Assembly: GCF_000024725.1 (NCBI RefSeq)
Contig: NC_013960.1
Coordinates: forward strand, 3,892,001-3,956,000
Source of the DNA: Nitrosococcus halophilus Nc 4
GTDB taxonomy: Bacteria; Pseudomonadota; Gammaproteobacteria; Nitrosococcales; Nitrosococcaceae
Direction: 5' to 3'
Length of the DNA: 64,000 nucleotides
Below the pieces are notes generated by a model. The model did no database searches. It saw only the letters and a program-made list of their open reading frames with translations, and was not told where the DNA came from. This document shows, in pieces, positions 56,366-64,000 of this stretch. Position numbers and translations under genes: made by a program. How positions within the stretch are numbered: the stretch's first letter is position 1; every line of letters begins with the position of its first letter.

Positions 56366-58063
56366 TTAGTCGAGGGCAATCGTCCAGCCCTGGGTCCAAT
56401 CATCGTAGCGGTTGCGGAAGGCACCGACGAAATCGGTATAATCAAAGAAGCCATCGGCCACTGGTGCTCCCCCGGTGCTGAGGGGCGAACCTTCAGCCGG
56501 CAAATAGCCATCTAGCTGGGGATTACCCGCCACGTTGCCCGCTTGGGCGTTGAACCAGTCACTGACCAGGAAGGGGTCTTCCCCACTATCGGCGAAATTG
56601 ACTCCACAATTCACGTAAGAGTTCTGAATAGTGAGCTCACCAGTCAGGCTAGCCGGGGTACCCGCATTGGTAAATGTGGCGTCACTGTCGATGTTAAGGC
56701 ATTCTTCACCAAAACCCGTGAACACCGAGTTGAAGATATTGGCGCCGGTACCACGACGGAGCAGGGCACCATTACTGCTGACAGCAGATCCCAGGGCGGT
56801 AATATTGGAGATCATGGGTTTGGAGCGCGGCGTGCTGTTGAAGTCGTCTTCGTTGTTGTCCGCTTCGATACCACGGTCGCCGTCGTCTGCCGCTTGGCGA
56901 ATCAGCACGAATTGGGCCTTTCCTTGCCAACCCTGGCCCCAGTCCATGCTGTCATCGCCGATGTCCGTCAGTACAATATGCTTGAGATTAACGGTGCCAC
57001 CAAACATTTCCACACCATCATCCAGCCCGGCGTGGACCTGAACATAGTCAATGCTGGTACCGGACCCTACCCCTAGTAGGGTTAAGCCGTTGAGTTCCTG
57101 ATCGGGACGCACCTCAAAGCCAGCATAACGAATCTGAACATATTTCAATGCGCCGCTGCTTTCCCCCGGATTATTGCCCCCATAGGGCGTAGTGAGGGCT
57201 TCATCCACCTGTTCACAGAATTCTACCCCTTCGTTACAACCATTGACAGGGGCATTGCCTGCTATAACCAAGCCGCCCCATTCCCCGGGGCTTTGTTCCA
57301 AGGGACCGGTAAAGATAATGGGGTTTTGGGGGGTGCCTTGGGCAATAATCTTGGAACCACGACGAATATACAGGAAGTCGGAAACCCCTTGACCGAGAAT
57401 AGTAGTGCCGGGCTCGACGTGGAGGGTGGCGCTATTGGTATTATCACCACCAATAAAAACGCCCCCACCTAAAACCCAGGTAATGTTATTGGTCAGGGTG
57501 ACATCAGAAGTAATCGTGCCAGACAGAACACAGGAGCCTTCCACCGGGCCTGCGCTAGCAAAGGCGGGGCAAGCGGTAAAGGGTTCCTCAACAACACATT
57601 GGGTGCCTTGAGGACGAGTTAAGTTTTGGATTTCCAAGGTACCGCTTCCATCTTGGCCGTTATAGGAAACTTGACCCTGGTCGCAGGATTGGAAAGTGAA
57701 GGTGGCTTCCCCCCAATTGATGTCACTGGCCTGGCCAGCTTGGAAGCCGGGACCAAATTGACCGCCTTCCTTGCGGAGGAGGGGCACGGTAACGGAGTTA
57801 GAGCCGCTATCCACAACGGCGTTACCGTTCAGCCAAATTTGTTGGCCACTGTCATTGAAAGTGAACCAGTTGACAATCAACACGTTACCCGCATCCGTCT
57901 CGGTCACTTCCAAGAGAAAGCCCCGTCCGGATTTGTCCGGCCCTTCCCACCAGTTGCCCGTGAAGGTGCCGTTAATGTTGAAGGCATGGGCTAAGCCCAT
58001 ATTCAGTCCGCCTATTAAGGCGGTCACTATGATTACTTTGCGGAGGATATTTTTTCGCATCAT
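56366..58063 (-). CDS. Secreted repetitive (probable beta-helix) protein paired with the TonB receptor
   Basis: A 565-residue exported protein. The signal peptide ends near residue 27 (AHAF). Residues 30-160 form a beta-rich domain (GNWWEGPDKSGRGFLLEV, a motif also found in other secreted proteins). The region from about 190 to 500 has the spaced Gly/Asn/Ile pattern of a right-handed beta-helix (GGVFIGGDNTNSATLHVEPGTTI; SIDYVQVHAGLDDGVEMFGG; HIVLTDIGDDSMDWGQGW). The end FFDYTDFVGAFRNRYDDWTQGW matches a conserved C-terminal block I have seen in proteins encoded next to TonB-dependent receptors. It is probably a surface-associated ligand-binding or enzyme partner of the receptor; no catalytic site is evident. 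Confidence 0.7.
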   Translation of the reverse strand: MMRKNILRKVIIVTALIGGLNMGLAHAFNINGTFTGNWWEGPDKSGRGFLLEVTETDAGNVLIVNWFTFNDSGQQIWLNGNAVVDSGSNSVTVPLLRKEGGQFGPGFQAGQASDINWGEATFTFQSCDQGQVSYNGQDGSGTLEIQNLTRPQGTQCVVEEPFTACPAFASAGPVEGSCVLSGTITSDVTLTNNITWVLGGGVFIGGDNTNSATLHVEPGTTILGQGVSDFLYIRRGSKIIAQGTPQNPIIFTGPLEQSPGEWGGLVIAGNAPVNGCNEGVEFCEQVDEALTTPYGGNNPGESSGALKYVQIRYAGFEVRPDQELNGLTLLGVGSGTSIDYVQVHAGLDDGVEMFGGTVNLKHIVLTDIGDDSMDWGQGWQGKAQFVLIRQAADDGDRGIEADNNEDDFNSTPRSKPMISNITALGSAVSSNGALLRRGTGANIFNSVFTGFGEECLNIDSDATFTNAGTPASLTGELTIQNSYVNCGVNFADSGEDPFLVSDWFNAQAGNVAGNPQLDGYLPAEGSPLSTGGAPVADGFFDYTDFVGAFRNRYDDWTQGWTIALD

Positions 58064-58208
58064 GGAGTGGAGCCCTTTATGATTATTGAGTACCTCATCA
58101 CAGTCTAAAGGGCAGGAATGACAGGATTTTTTAATTTAGGTTACAGAAAAGTGACAACTACTGATTGAGAAGGGCAAATTTTGCCAACACAGGGCGCGGT
58201 CACTGGCC

Positions 58209-61200
58209 TTAAAAATCCCAAGTAAAACCAATGCTAAACTCCCGCCCCGGACGGAAGGCGCGAGTCACCTTGTCTCCCTGTAATACCTCCACCTCATCAT
58301 CCAGGAGGTTCCTCATTTTAAAATTCAACCGCCAATGATCACCAAACTGGTGGCAATAGACAAAATCCAGTTGATGGAAGGGCTGTTCGTATTTATCCGG
58401 CGCCCCTAAGGTCCCCACTTCCGTAATGCGCTCGCCGGAAGTATTGTAGAGCAGGGTGGCCACAATGCCCCGATCGGGATTGTCATAACCGATCTGGGCA
58501 TTGACGATATAAGGGGAGTGACCCTGAAGCGGCCGTTGGCCGGTGGTTTGCACATCCAAATCTTCCGGCTTGAGTTTGATCTCCGACTGGGTATAGGTAA
58601 CATTGCCGCCGAAGTAAAAATTCGCCAGGCGAGGATGAATAAAATCCAAATGTTTCATAAGTTCCAGTTCAATCCCCCAGTCGGTGGCCGACTCGGCATT
58701 CTCCAAAGTCAGCAGTCCAGCAGGACCCGGCAGAAGAATCTTTTCAATAGGGTTTTGAATATCCTTCCAGAAAAAGGCAGCCGACAGGTGTTCACTGGGG
58801 GAGAAGTAATACTCCCAGCGCAAATCGTAGCTCTTGATGAAAATCTGCTCGAGATCTGGGTTACCCACGGTTTCCGTATCGGACTCCGGATCGGTAAACG
58901 GTGCCGGGGAGAGTTCTCTAAAGTCGGGACGGGAGAGGGTTTCACTATAGCTTGCCCGGATCTGCTGTTGCTCACTCAGGAAATAAGTGGCCGCCATGGC
59001 GGGCAGTAAATCAACGCTACTGAGCACTGATTCAATAGGTTCCTGATCGGGATTGAACAAGGCGAAGGTTTTGACGATCTGGCGGTTGTCTTCCACCCGC
59101 ATGCCCCCCGCTAAACGCAGCCGCTCAAAAAAAGTGGCGTCCATCTGGCCGAAGTAGGCCGTAAGCTCCTGGGTGGCTTCATAGTTGTCCGTTGGGCGGG
59201 TCGCTTCACGGAGTTGAAATCCATCAACCCCGATATTTTCCGGGGCCAAAATATCTTCCAATGAAGAAAGCGCAAGAATCTCCGGGTCCCGGGATTTGGG
59301 ACCGAACTGGGCAAAGTCAAAACGGCGGATTTCCGACTCCCGTTCGCGCTGCCGGGAAAGGTAACCACTGGATAAATTGAGATCGAGGTGGTTGAATAGA
59401 TTCAGGGGCAGATTGACGGAAAAGCGAATGGTATCGTCATTGTCGGTTAAATCAGCGAAAATGGTCTGATTGCTGTCTGCCCGGCGGGAAAAGGAAAATT
59501 GCCCACTGTTATCGGAATCATACCGATAGCGCCGTTCATAGGGGGCCTGACGTCGTGCCTCGGAGGTGGTGTACTGCCAGTCAAAGCCCAAGCCCCCTAA
59601 CCGCTCAAAGCGATGCTCGCCCCCCACCTGCTGGGTAAATAGGGAATTTTCAATCCATTGCAGTCTGGAGCGGCGGATATCATTGGGCTCGGCGTCGGTA
59701 AAACCCTCTTGGATCCGGGCCTCATCCTCGCTTAGCCGTACCAACAGCAGATTGCCATAAAGTTTTTGGCTCTCCTGGTAGTTCGCTTCTACTCGGGCAT
59801 AGCCGCTGGTCCGAATCTCCCGGTTGGTGGTGACCAGATCAAAATCCTTGATCAACTCCAGCTCCTCTCCGCTGGAGACACTGAATGCCCGGCGGACCTC
59901 ATCGTTGGTATTCCAGCTCTGGTCCCAACGGCCCGCGCCCACATAGCCCAAGCCGAAATCTCCCCATTCAACATAATCCCCCAGGGATAATCCGAAGGTG
60001 GCATCCGGACCAATGGTTTCCTCATCGATATCCCAAACCCCGGAAAGATTTTCGCCAAACTGCTCAATTTCCCCGGCGGTAAAGCCGTCCGGATTGAAAG
60101 GGGTCTCGGGCCGCACCACGGTCCCGCCAGCGGTAGCTTGAGCCAGGGAATCCGGCAAATCACGGGTACCGTCATCAAATCCTAAAATATCGGTATCCCC
60201 CCCCTCGTAGGTCAGACCTTCGGAAAAAGTAGTACCTTCGTTATAGCCTATGGAAACGTTAGCTCGAATAAAGAATTCCTCCGGCACGCTACGGGTTCTG
60301 AGGGAGACGGTGCCACCGGCGAATTCCCCCGGACGATCGACAGAATAGCCTTTTTGAATGAGAACGTTGTCTAGGACGCTGGTAGGAAACAAATCGAGGG
60401 GGACTACCCGTCGCGTAGGATCCGGACTGGGAATACTGGCCCCGTTCAGCAAGGTAGAAGAGAATCGCTCCCCCAATCCCCGGATAAAAATAAATTTCCC
60501 CCCCACCAAGGTTAATCCGCTGGCCCGCTTCAATGCCGACGCCACATCCGTATCCCCTGCCCGGCTGATCTGCTCAGCCCCCAGAACGCTACTGACCGTG
60601 GCGGCATTGCGCTGTTCATCGATGATGGAGGCAATGCTACCGGCCACATAAGGCTCCAGCACCACGAACTCAGGCAATTCCAGACCCACCGGAGTCAGCT
60701 CAAAGACCACTTCCGTGGCTTCCTCGGAGCGAATTTCCACCTGATCGCGAATCTGGGTATTAAAGCCGGCGGTCACCACCGAAACACTGTACTCCCCCAC
60801 AGGCAATTCTGCTCGATAAGTCCCCTCTTGATCACTGGTCATCTCCAGATTCAAACCGCTCACATACAATTTCACTCCCGCCAAAGGCTTGCCATCTTCG
60901 GCTGAAAGCACCCGGCCCTGGAGCAGGCCCGGTTCGCCTTTGACTACCTCCTGTTTGGACTCAGCCTTCTCGCCACCTACCGCGGAGCTTTCTACTTCCA
61001 CCGCCGGCTCCCTAGAGTCCGCAAATAAAGTAATAAACAGCCGGATATTTTCCCCCGCGACCACCGTAAGATCATATATGAGCAGACCCCTCCCAGAGCG
61101 GCTAAAACTTAAGCGGTGGGAACCCGATTCAATCGCAAGGCGAATGGCGCCATCCCGGTCGCTGCTCAAGGATTGCTGACCATCCACAACCAGCTTCACC

Positions 61201-61322
61201 CCCGACTGGGGTCGGCCTTCTTGAAAAAGATAGATGGATAATTCAGCAGGGTCCGCAGCGAATCCAGCACCGGGAATCCCTATCAGCAGGGCAAGGAAAA
61301 CAAAAGAATATCGCATGATCAC
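58209..61322 (-). CDS. TonB-dependent outer-membrane receptor with carboxypeptidase-regulatory-like N-terminus
   Basis: A 1037-residue receptor. The signal peptide ends near residue 22 (GFAAD). Two small Ig-like carboxypeptidase-regulatory domains follow (about 25-95 and 133-212; GRVLSAEDGKPLAGVKLYVSG). The plug spans about 235-350 (QISRAGDTDVASALKRASGLTLVGGKFIFIRGLGERFSS, in parts, and RPGEFAGGTVSLRTR). The barrel runs to the C-terminal GREFSIGFTWDF, ending in Phe as outer-membrane barrels do. The ligand is unknown. It is 129 bp downstream of the TPR gene and 145 bp upstream of the secreted partner on the same strand, part of one TonB cluster. Confidence 0.9.
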   Translation of the reverse strand: MIMRYSFVFLALLIGIPGAGFAADPAELSIYLFQEGRPQSGVKLVVDGQQSLSSDRDGAIRLAIESGSHRLSFSRSGRGLLIYDLTVVAGENIRLFITLFADSREPAVEVESSAVGGEKAESKQEVVKGEPGLLQGRVLSAEDGKPLAGVKLYVSGLNLEMTSDQEGTYRAELPVGEYSVSVVTAGFNTQIRDQVEIRSEEATEVVFELTPVGLELPEFVVLEPYVAGSIASIIDEQRNAATVSSVLGAEQISRAGDTDVASALKRASGLTLVGGKFIFIRGLGERFSSTLLNGASIPSPDPTRRVVPLDLFPTSVLDNVLIQKGYSVDRPGEFAGGTVSLRTRSVPEEFFIRANVSIGYNEGTTFSEGLTYEGGDTDILGFDDGTRDLPDSLAQATAGGTVVRPETPFNPDGFTAGEIEQFGENLSGVWDIDEETIGPDATFGLSLGDYVEWGDFGLGYVGAGRWDQSWNTNDEVRRAFSVSSGEELELIKDFDLVTTNREIRTSGYARVEANYQESQKLYGNLLLVRLSEDEARIQEGFTDAEPNDIRRSRLQWIENSLFTQQVGGEHRFERLGGLGFDWQYTTSEARRQAPYERRYRYDSDNSGQFSFSRRADSNQTIFADLTDNDDTIRFSVNLPLNLFNHLDLNLSSGYLSRQRERESEIRRFDFAQFGPKSRDPEILALSSLEDILAPENIGVDGFQLREATRPTDNYEATQELTAYFGQMDATFFERLRLAGGMRVEDNRQIVKTFALFNPDQEPIESVLSSVDLLPAMAATYFLSEQQQIRASYSETLSRPDFRELSPAPFTDPESDTETVGNPDLEQIFIKSYDLRWEYYFSPSEHLSAAFFWKDIQNPIEKILLPGPAGLLTLENAESATDWGIELELMKHLDFIHPRLANFYFGGNVTYTQSEIKLKPEDLDVQTTGQRPLQGHSPYIVNAQIGYDNPDRGIVATLLYNTSGERITEVGTLGAPDKYEQPFHQLDFVYCHQFGDHWRLNFKMRNLLDDEVEVLQGDKVTRAFRPGREFSIGFTWDF

Positions 61323-61451
61323 CAGTGGGCTATGCCAGCTTATTGTTGTTATTTGGGATCGTTAAAGACCTAGGGAAAGAAGTACCTTCCTGCCCGCGCC
61401 CCACGACCCACGGCTGCCTTCAGGAAAATGGGGGAATGGCTCAGTGCTCTC

Positions 61452-62633
61452 TTATAGGCATCGCTCCGGCTCTGCTCGACATTCATCCATCGCCCGCCTG
61501 AGGGCCACTGATTTTTTGAATAAGTCAGGTGTACGAATATGCTTCAAATGCCGGTCGGCTTGCTTATAATCCCCAATAGCAAAATTGGCATAGGCGATGG
61601 CATAACGAATATTCTCATCGCTTAGCAGGCCAACTCGATAAAGGTCGGCTTCCATACCACTGGCCTGGGCATAGCGTTTCAGGGCCAGCAGAATGGAAAG
61701 CCGCTGTTTGAATTTAACTTTTTGATCACGAATCTCTGCATTGAGGCCCAAGGCTCGGTAGAGTCGGCCAGCACGACGATAGAGTTCAGCGGCTTCGGCA
61801 AGCAATTCAGAATTACTGCGAGCGGCTTGTTCTAGCAGGTAGGCCGCCGAAAAGGGCTGTTCTAAATCCAAATAGGTATGGGCGAGGACCTTCGCTAGAC
61901 CTTCGTGATGGGGGTATAGCAACCGCCCCCGTTCCAAAATGGTCAAGGCTTCCTGATATTGCCTGCTGAGTCGAAGGGCATTGCCAATCGCCGTGTAATC
62001 GGTCACCTCGGCTTGGGATTGAACCAGATAACGCCGCCCCAACTCCGCAGCTTGCCGGTAGAGTTTCAGATCCAAGAGGTAAAATACTTGCCGGCGCAGG
62101 AAACGGTGATCTTCAGGAAAGGCCTTGTGGGCAGCGCTCAAGGTACGCCAGGCTGAATCCTGCTCTCCCAGCAGCCAATAACTCTGGGCTTTCATTTCGT
62201 AGAAGGCCGGATATTGGTGGACCACGGTCCCCGCCTGCTCAATGGCGGCAACGGTTTCACGGTACTCTTTGAGGGTATAGTGGGCCTGAGCCAGGTAAAC
62301 ATGAATAATCGGATCGCTCTGACCGTGGGCCAACGCCTGTTGGAAGCTCTCCTTGGCCTCGACTTCCTGTTGAAGGTTGAGTTGGGCCAATCCCTTAAGG
62401 GTATAAAACCGTCCCCGGTCCAACGCCTCCGCTTCCAGGTCCACTTGATTTAAGGTGGTTAGGGCTCGAAGGGAATGGCCATCCTTGAGCAGCATCGCCG
62501 CTAAGGGGAGCAAATCCGTCTCCGCAGGATCGGGCTGTTCCTTTTCCTTGGCGGCAAGGCTAAAAGCCACCCCAAGCCACAGCACCGCCACTAGCAGGAT
62601 CAATGTAATGGGGGGAGAAATCTTTCTGCTCAT
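61452..62633 (-). CDS. TPR-repeat protein of a TonB cluster
   Basis: A 393-residue protein with an N-terminal hydrophobic segment (signal peptide or anchor, about residues 7-27 of the ATG 62633 form) and six or more tetratricopeptide-like helix pairs over most of the length. These are periplasmic protein-binding surfaces. TPR genes occur at this position in TonB2-type clusters, and homologues stabilise the TonB complex. ATG 62633 is preferred to GTG 62654. Confidence 0.8.
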   Translation of the reverse strand: MSRKISPPITLILLVAVLWLGVAFSLAAKEKEQPDPAETDLLPLAAMLLKDGHSLRALTTLNQVDLEAEALDRGRFYTLKGLAQLNLQQEVEAKESFQQALAHGQSDPIIHVYLAQAHYTLKEYRETVAAIEQAGTVVHQYPAFYEMKAQSYWLLGEQDSAWRTLSAAHKAFPEDHRFLRRQVFYLLDLKLYRQAAELGRRYLVQSQAEVTDYTAIGNALRLSRQYQEALTILERGRLLYPHHEGLAKVLAHTYLDLEQPFSAAYLLEQAARSNSELLAEAAELYRRAGRLYRALGLNAEIRDQKVKFKQRLSILLALKRYAQASGMEADLYRVGLLSDENIRYAIAYANFAIGDYKQADRHLKHIRTPDLFKKSVALRRAMDECRAEPERCL

Positions 62634-62675
62634 GCTCAATTTGCATTCCGGCACATGGTCAAAGCGCTACTCGCA

Positions 62676-63311
62676 CTAGCCCAAATCAAATTTAATTTTC
62701 TGCTTGGCCCAGGTTTTTACCTTCTTGCCTTGGTATTTCGCTGGCTCAAATTGCCATTGCTTAATCCCCGTCACCGCCGAAGCCTCAAAAATCCCGCTCG
62801 GAGAGGCCTCCAACACTTTCACTTGGACCACTTCTCCATCCTCGTCAATCAACAGGGAAAGCACCACATACCCGGTGACGCCTCGCTTTTTAGCGCCGCG
62901 AGGATATTTAAACGATCCTCGAGATAGAGGACGGGGCGGGACATCCACTGAATCCTCGGTCATCGCCCCCACTTGGGTGTTGCCCAGGAGTTGATCGTTG
63001 AGATCGCTCAAATCATCGGTGGCTAAACCAGGCAGCCCCAAGTCAATACCGGACAGGACGGAATCGAGTCCTGCCAAAGGCGCAGGCGGAGTGACGCGCC
63101 TCGGTTTGGGTTTAGGCTTTTGCCGCTTGATCTCTTTCTTGGGCTTGGGTTTAGGCTGCTTGACTACCGCTAAATTTCTCGCTTCCGGGGATGGCGGCTT
63201 TTCCACTTGGGGGGCGAGGTGATTCATCAAAATCACTAACCCAAAAACCAGGGTGGACCCCACCACCATGGAAACCACCGCCGCCAGGTATTTCCCTGCC
63301 CCACTGTTCAT
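62676..63311 (-). CDS. TonB energy-transducing protein (short, TonB2-like)
   Basis: A 211-residue protein: one membrane segment (about 10-30), a Pro/Lys-rich spacer (KQPKPKPKKEIKRQKPKPKPRR, in parts) and a TonB C-terminal domain (GYVVLSLLIDEDGEVVQVKVLEASPSGIFEASAV, then WQFEPAKYQGKKV). It transmits proton-motive energy from ExbB-ExbD to the outer-membrane receptor. ATG 63311 is chosen; an in-frame TTG at 63329 overlaps the exbD stop. Confidence 0.9.
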   Translation of the reverse strand: MNSGAGKYLAAVVSMVVGSTLVFGLVILMNHLAPQVEKPPSPEARNLAVVKQPKPKPKKEIKRQKPKPKPRRVTPPAPLAGLDSVLSGIDLGLPGLATDDLSDLNDQLLGNTQVGAMTEDSVDVPPRPLSRGSFKYPRGAKKRGVTGYVVLSLLIDEDGEVVQVKVLEASPSGIFEASAVTGIKQWQFEPAKYQGKKVKTWAKQKIKFDLG

Positions 63312-63325
63312 CGTTGTCCATCCCG

Positions 63326-63730
63326 TCAACCCGCTTCTCGCTCGGTGGCCACCCCTACATCCTGGGCACCAGCCAGGCGGGCTTGATCCACAACCTCCAC
63401 CAACTTACCGGCAGGCACCCCATCGTCCGTCACCACGAGCACGGTCTTGGAGGTCGTGGTTTTTAGCATATCCCTGAGCTTGCTTTGGATTAGCCATAAC
63501 CGGATGGGCTCGCCATCGAGGTAGGTTTCGCCACTTTGATCGATGTAAAGGCGAATCGCCTTGGTGGAAGCCAAGGAGGCGCTGGAAGCGTTGGGTCGAT
63601 TCAGCTCCAGCTGCATGTCTTTGATGAAGGTCGTACTGACCATGAAAAAAATCAGCAAAATAAACACGATATCAATGAGCGGCGAGATATCGATGGTGCT
63701 GGAATCTTCTTTGCGTTCCCGGTATCGCAT
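63326..63730 (-). CDS. exbD: ExbD/TolR-family biopolymer transport protein
   Basis: A 134-residue protein with one N-terminal membrane segment starting at the essential Asp20 in IDISPLIDIVFILLIFFMV, and a periplasmic domain (IRLYIDQSGETYLDGEPI; VVTDDGVPAGKLVEVVDQARLAG). It forms the proton channel with ExbB. It lies 6 bp downstream of the ExbB gene. Confidence 0.92.
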   Translation of the reverse strand: MRYRERKEDSSTIDISPLIDIVFILLIFFMVSTTFIKDMQLELNRPNASSASLASTKAIRLYIDQSGETYLDGEPIRLWLIQSKLRDMLKTTTSKTVLVVTDDGVPAGKLVEVVDQARLAGAQDVGVATEREAG

Positions 63731-63736
63731 ATTTAA

Positions 63737-64000
63737 CTAGAAATTAGGTGCGGCCTGAGTGGCTGATGAAAAGGTGTCACTGCAAAGTAGGTCTTTAATT
63801 TGGGCAAGTTCCATTTCTAACTGTTTCTGCTTCCTGTCCAGCAGCCCTTTGATCAGTAATCCTGGAATCGCCACCACCAATCCCATCTGGGTTGTGAACA
63901 GGGCTTGAGAAATTCCTCCCGCGATCCCCCCCGACTGGGTGAACAAGGCCATATCCGCCAAGGATTCAAAAGTTTCAATCATGCCCACCACGGTCCCCAA
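63737..64000 (-). CDS. exbB: ExbB/TolQ/MotA-family proton channel protein (5' part outside window)
   Basis: The last 87 residues of an ExbB-type protein; the start lies beyond the right edge. GTVVGMIETFESLA and GGISQALFTTQMGLVVAIPGLLIKGLL are the conserved second and third membrane segments. It is the first gene visible of the exbB-exbD-tonB-TPR-receptor-partner cluster. In related clusters a TolQ-like gene and a DUF3450 gene precede it (inference). Confidence 0.9.
   Translation of the reverse strand: MGTVVGMIETFESLADMALFTQSGGIAGGISQALFTTQMGLVVAIPGLLIKGLLDRKQKQLEMELAQIKDLLCSDTFSSATQAAPNF

Noticed and set aside
56543-57076. 177-codon plus-strand frame inside the secreted protein gene
   Set aside because: Antisense to a strong coding region with a signal peptide and repeats; no ribosome binding site.

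Overview
The window looks like a chromosome segment of a gammaproteobacterium. The gene neighbourhoods (pilTU / yggS-proC-yggT-yggU, coaBC-dut-algC-argB, lysM-dprA-smg-topA, def-fmt-rsmB-DUF4390-ntrYX-trkA, uvrA-MFS-ssb) are those of Chromatiales-type bacteria. A chemolithotroph such as a Nitrosococcus-like ammonia oxidiser or a sulfur oxidiser would fit, helped by a sulfide:quinone reductase gene. This placement is inference from gene order and protein style; there is no rRNA or other decisive marker. No tRNA, rRNA or CRISPR array was recognised.

Left part (0-13.5 kb), mostly accessory or lineage-specific: an exported retropepsin-like 'ATP-dependent zinc protease' (RimB type), a predicted lipoprotein, an exported M14 desuccinylase/aspartoacylase-like enzyme, a decayed type I restriction HsdR gene with no hsdM or hsdS nearby, a soluble three-PAS hybrid histidine kinase, threonine aldolase, a CPA1 Na+/H+ antiporter, an EamA exporter, two exported proteins of unknown function and a short-chain dehydrogenase.

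Central part (13.5-53.1 kb), mostly housekeeping and densely packed: twitching motors PilT and PilU, divergent from the PLP-homeostasis/proline operon; AmpG, PyrE and a TauE/SafE exporter; the minus-strand coaBC-dut-algC-argB operon, with an AlgC that carries a membrane sensor-like N-terminus; djlA and a hydrolase; sulfide:quinone reductase and a methyltransferase; hemE; lysM-dprA-smg-topA-purE; then def, fmt, rsmB, DUF4390, an NtrY-like kinase, an NtrX-like regulator and trkA; and uvrA, a YajR-like MFS protein and ssb. The NtrX-like regulator has lost the sigma-54 contact motif and the Walker B glutamate.

Small accessory island (53.15-56.35 kb): debris of a possible HicB-like gene, an FRG-domain gene, an intact IS5-family element that has cut off the 5' part of a probable toxin gene and left its CopG-type antitoxin orphaned, four copies of a short 'TCAGGTCT' repeat resembling sequences that flank REP-associated transposases, a degenerate second IS end, a 73-codon gene with a strong ribosome binding site, and a perfect 24-bp palindrome.

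Right part (56.3-64 kb), one minus-strand cluster that runs off the window: ExbB (partial), ExbD, TonB, a TPR protein, a 1037-residue TonB-dependent receptor with repeated carboxypeptidase-regulatory-like domains, and a secreted repetitive protein of probable beta-helix fold, closed by a strong terminator. It reads as a dedicated energised outer-membrane uptake or assembly system with its own surface partner. I judge it the best candidate for an undescribed system in the window.
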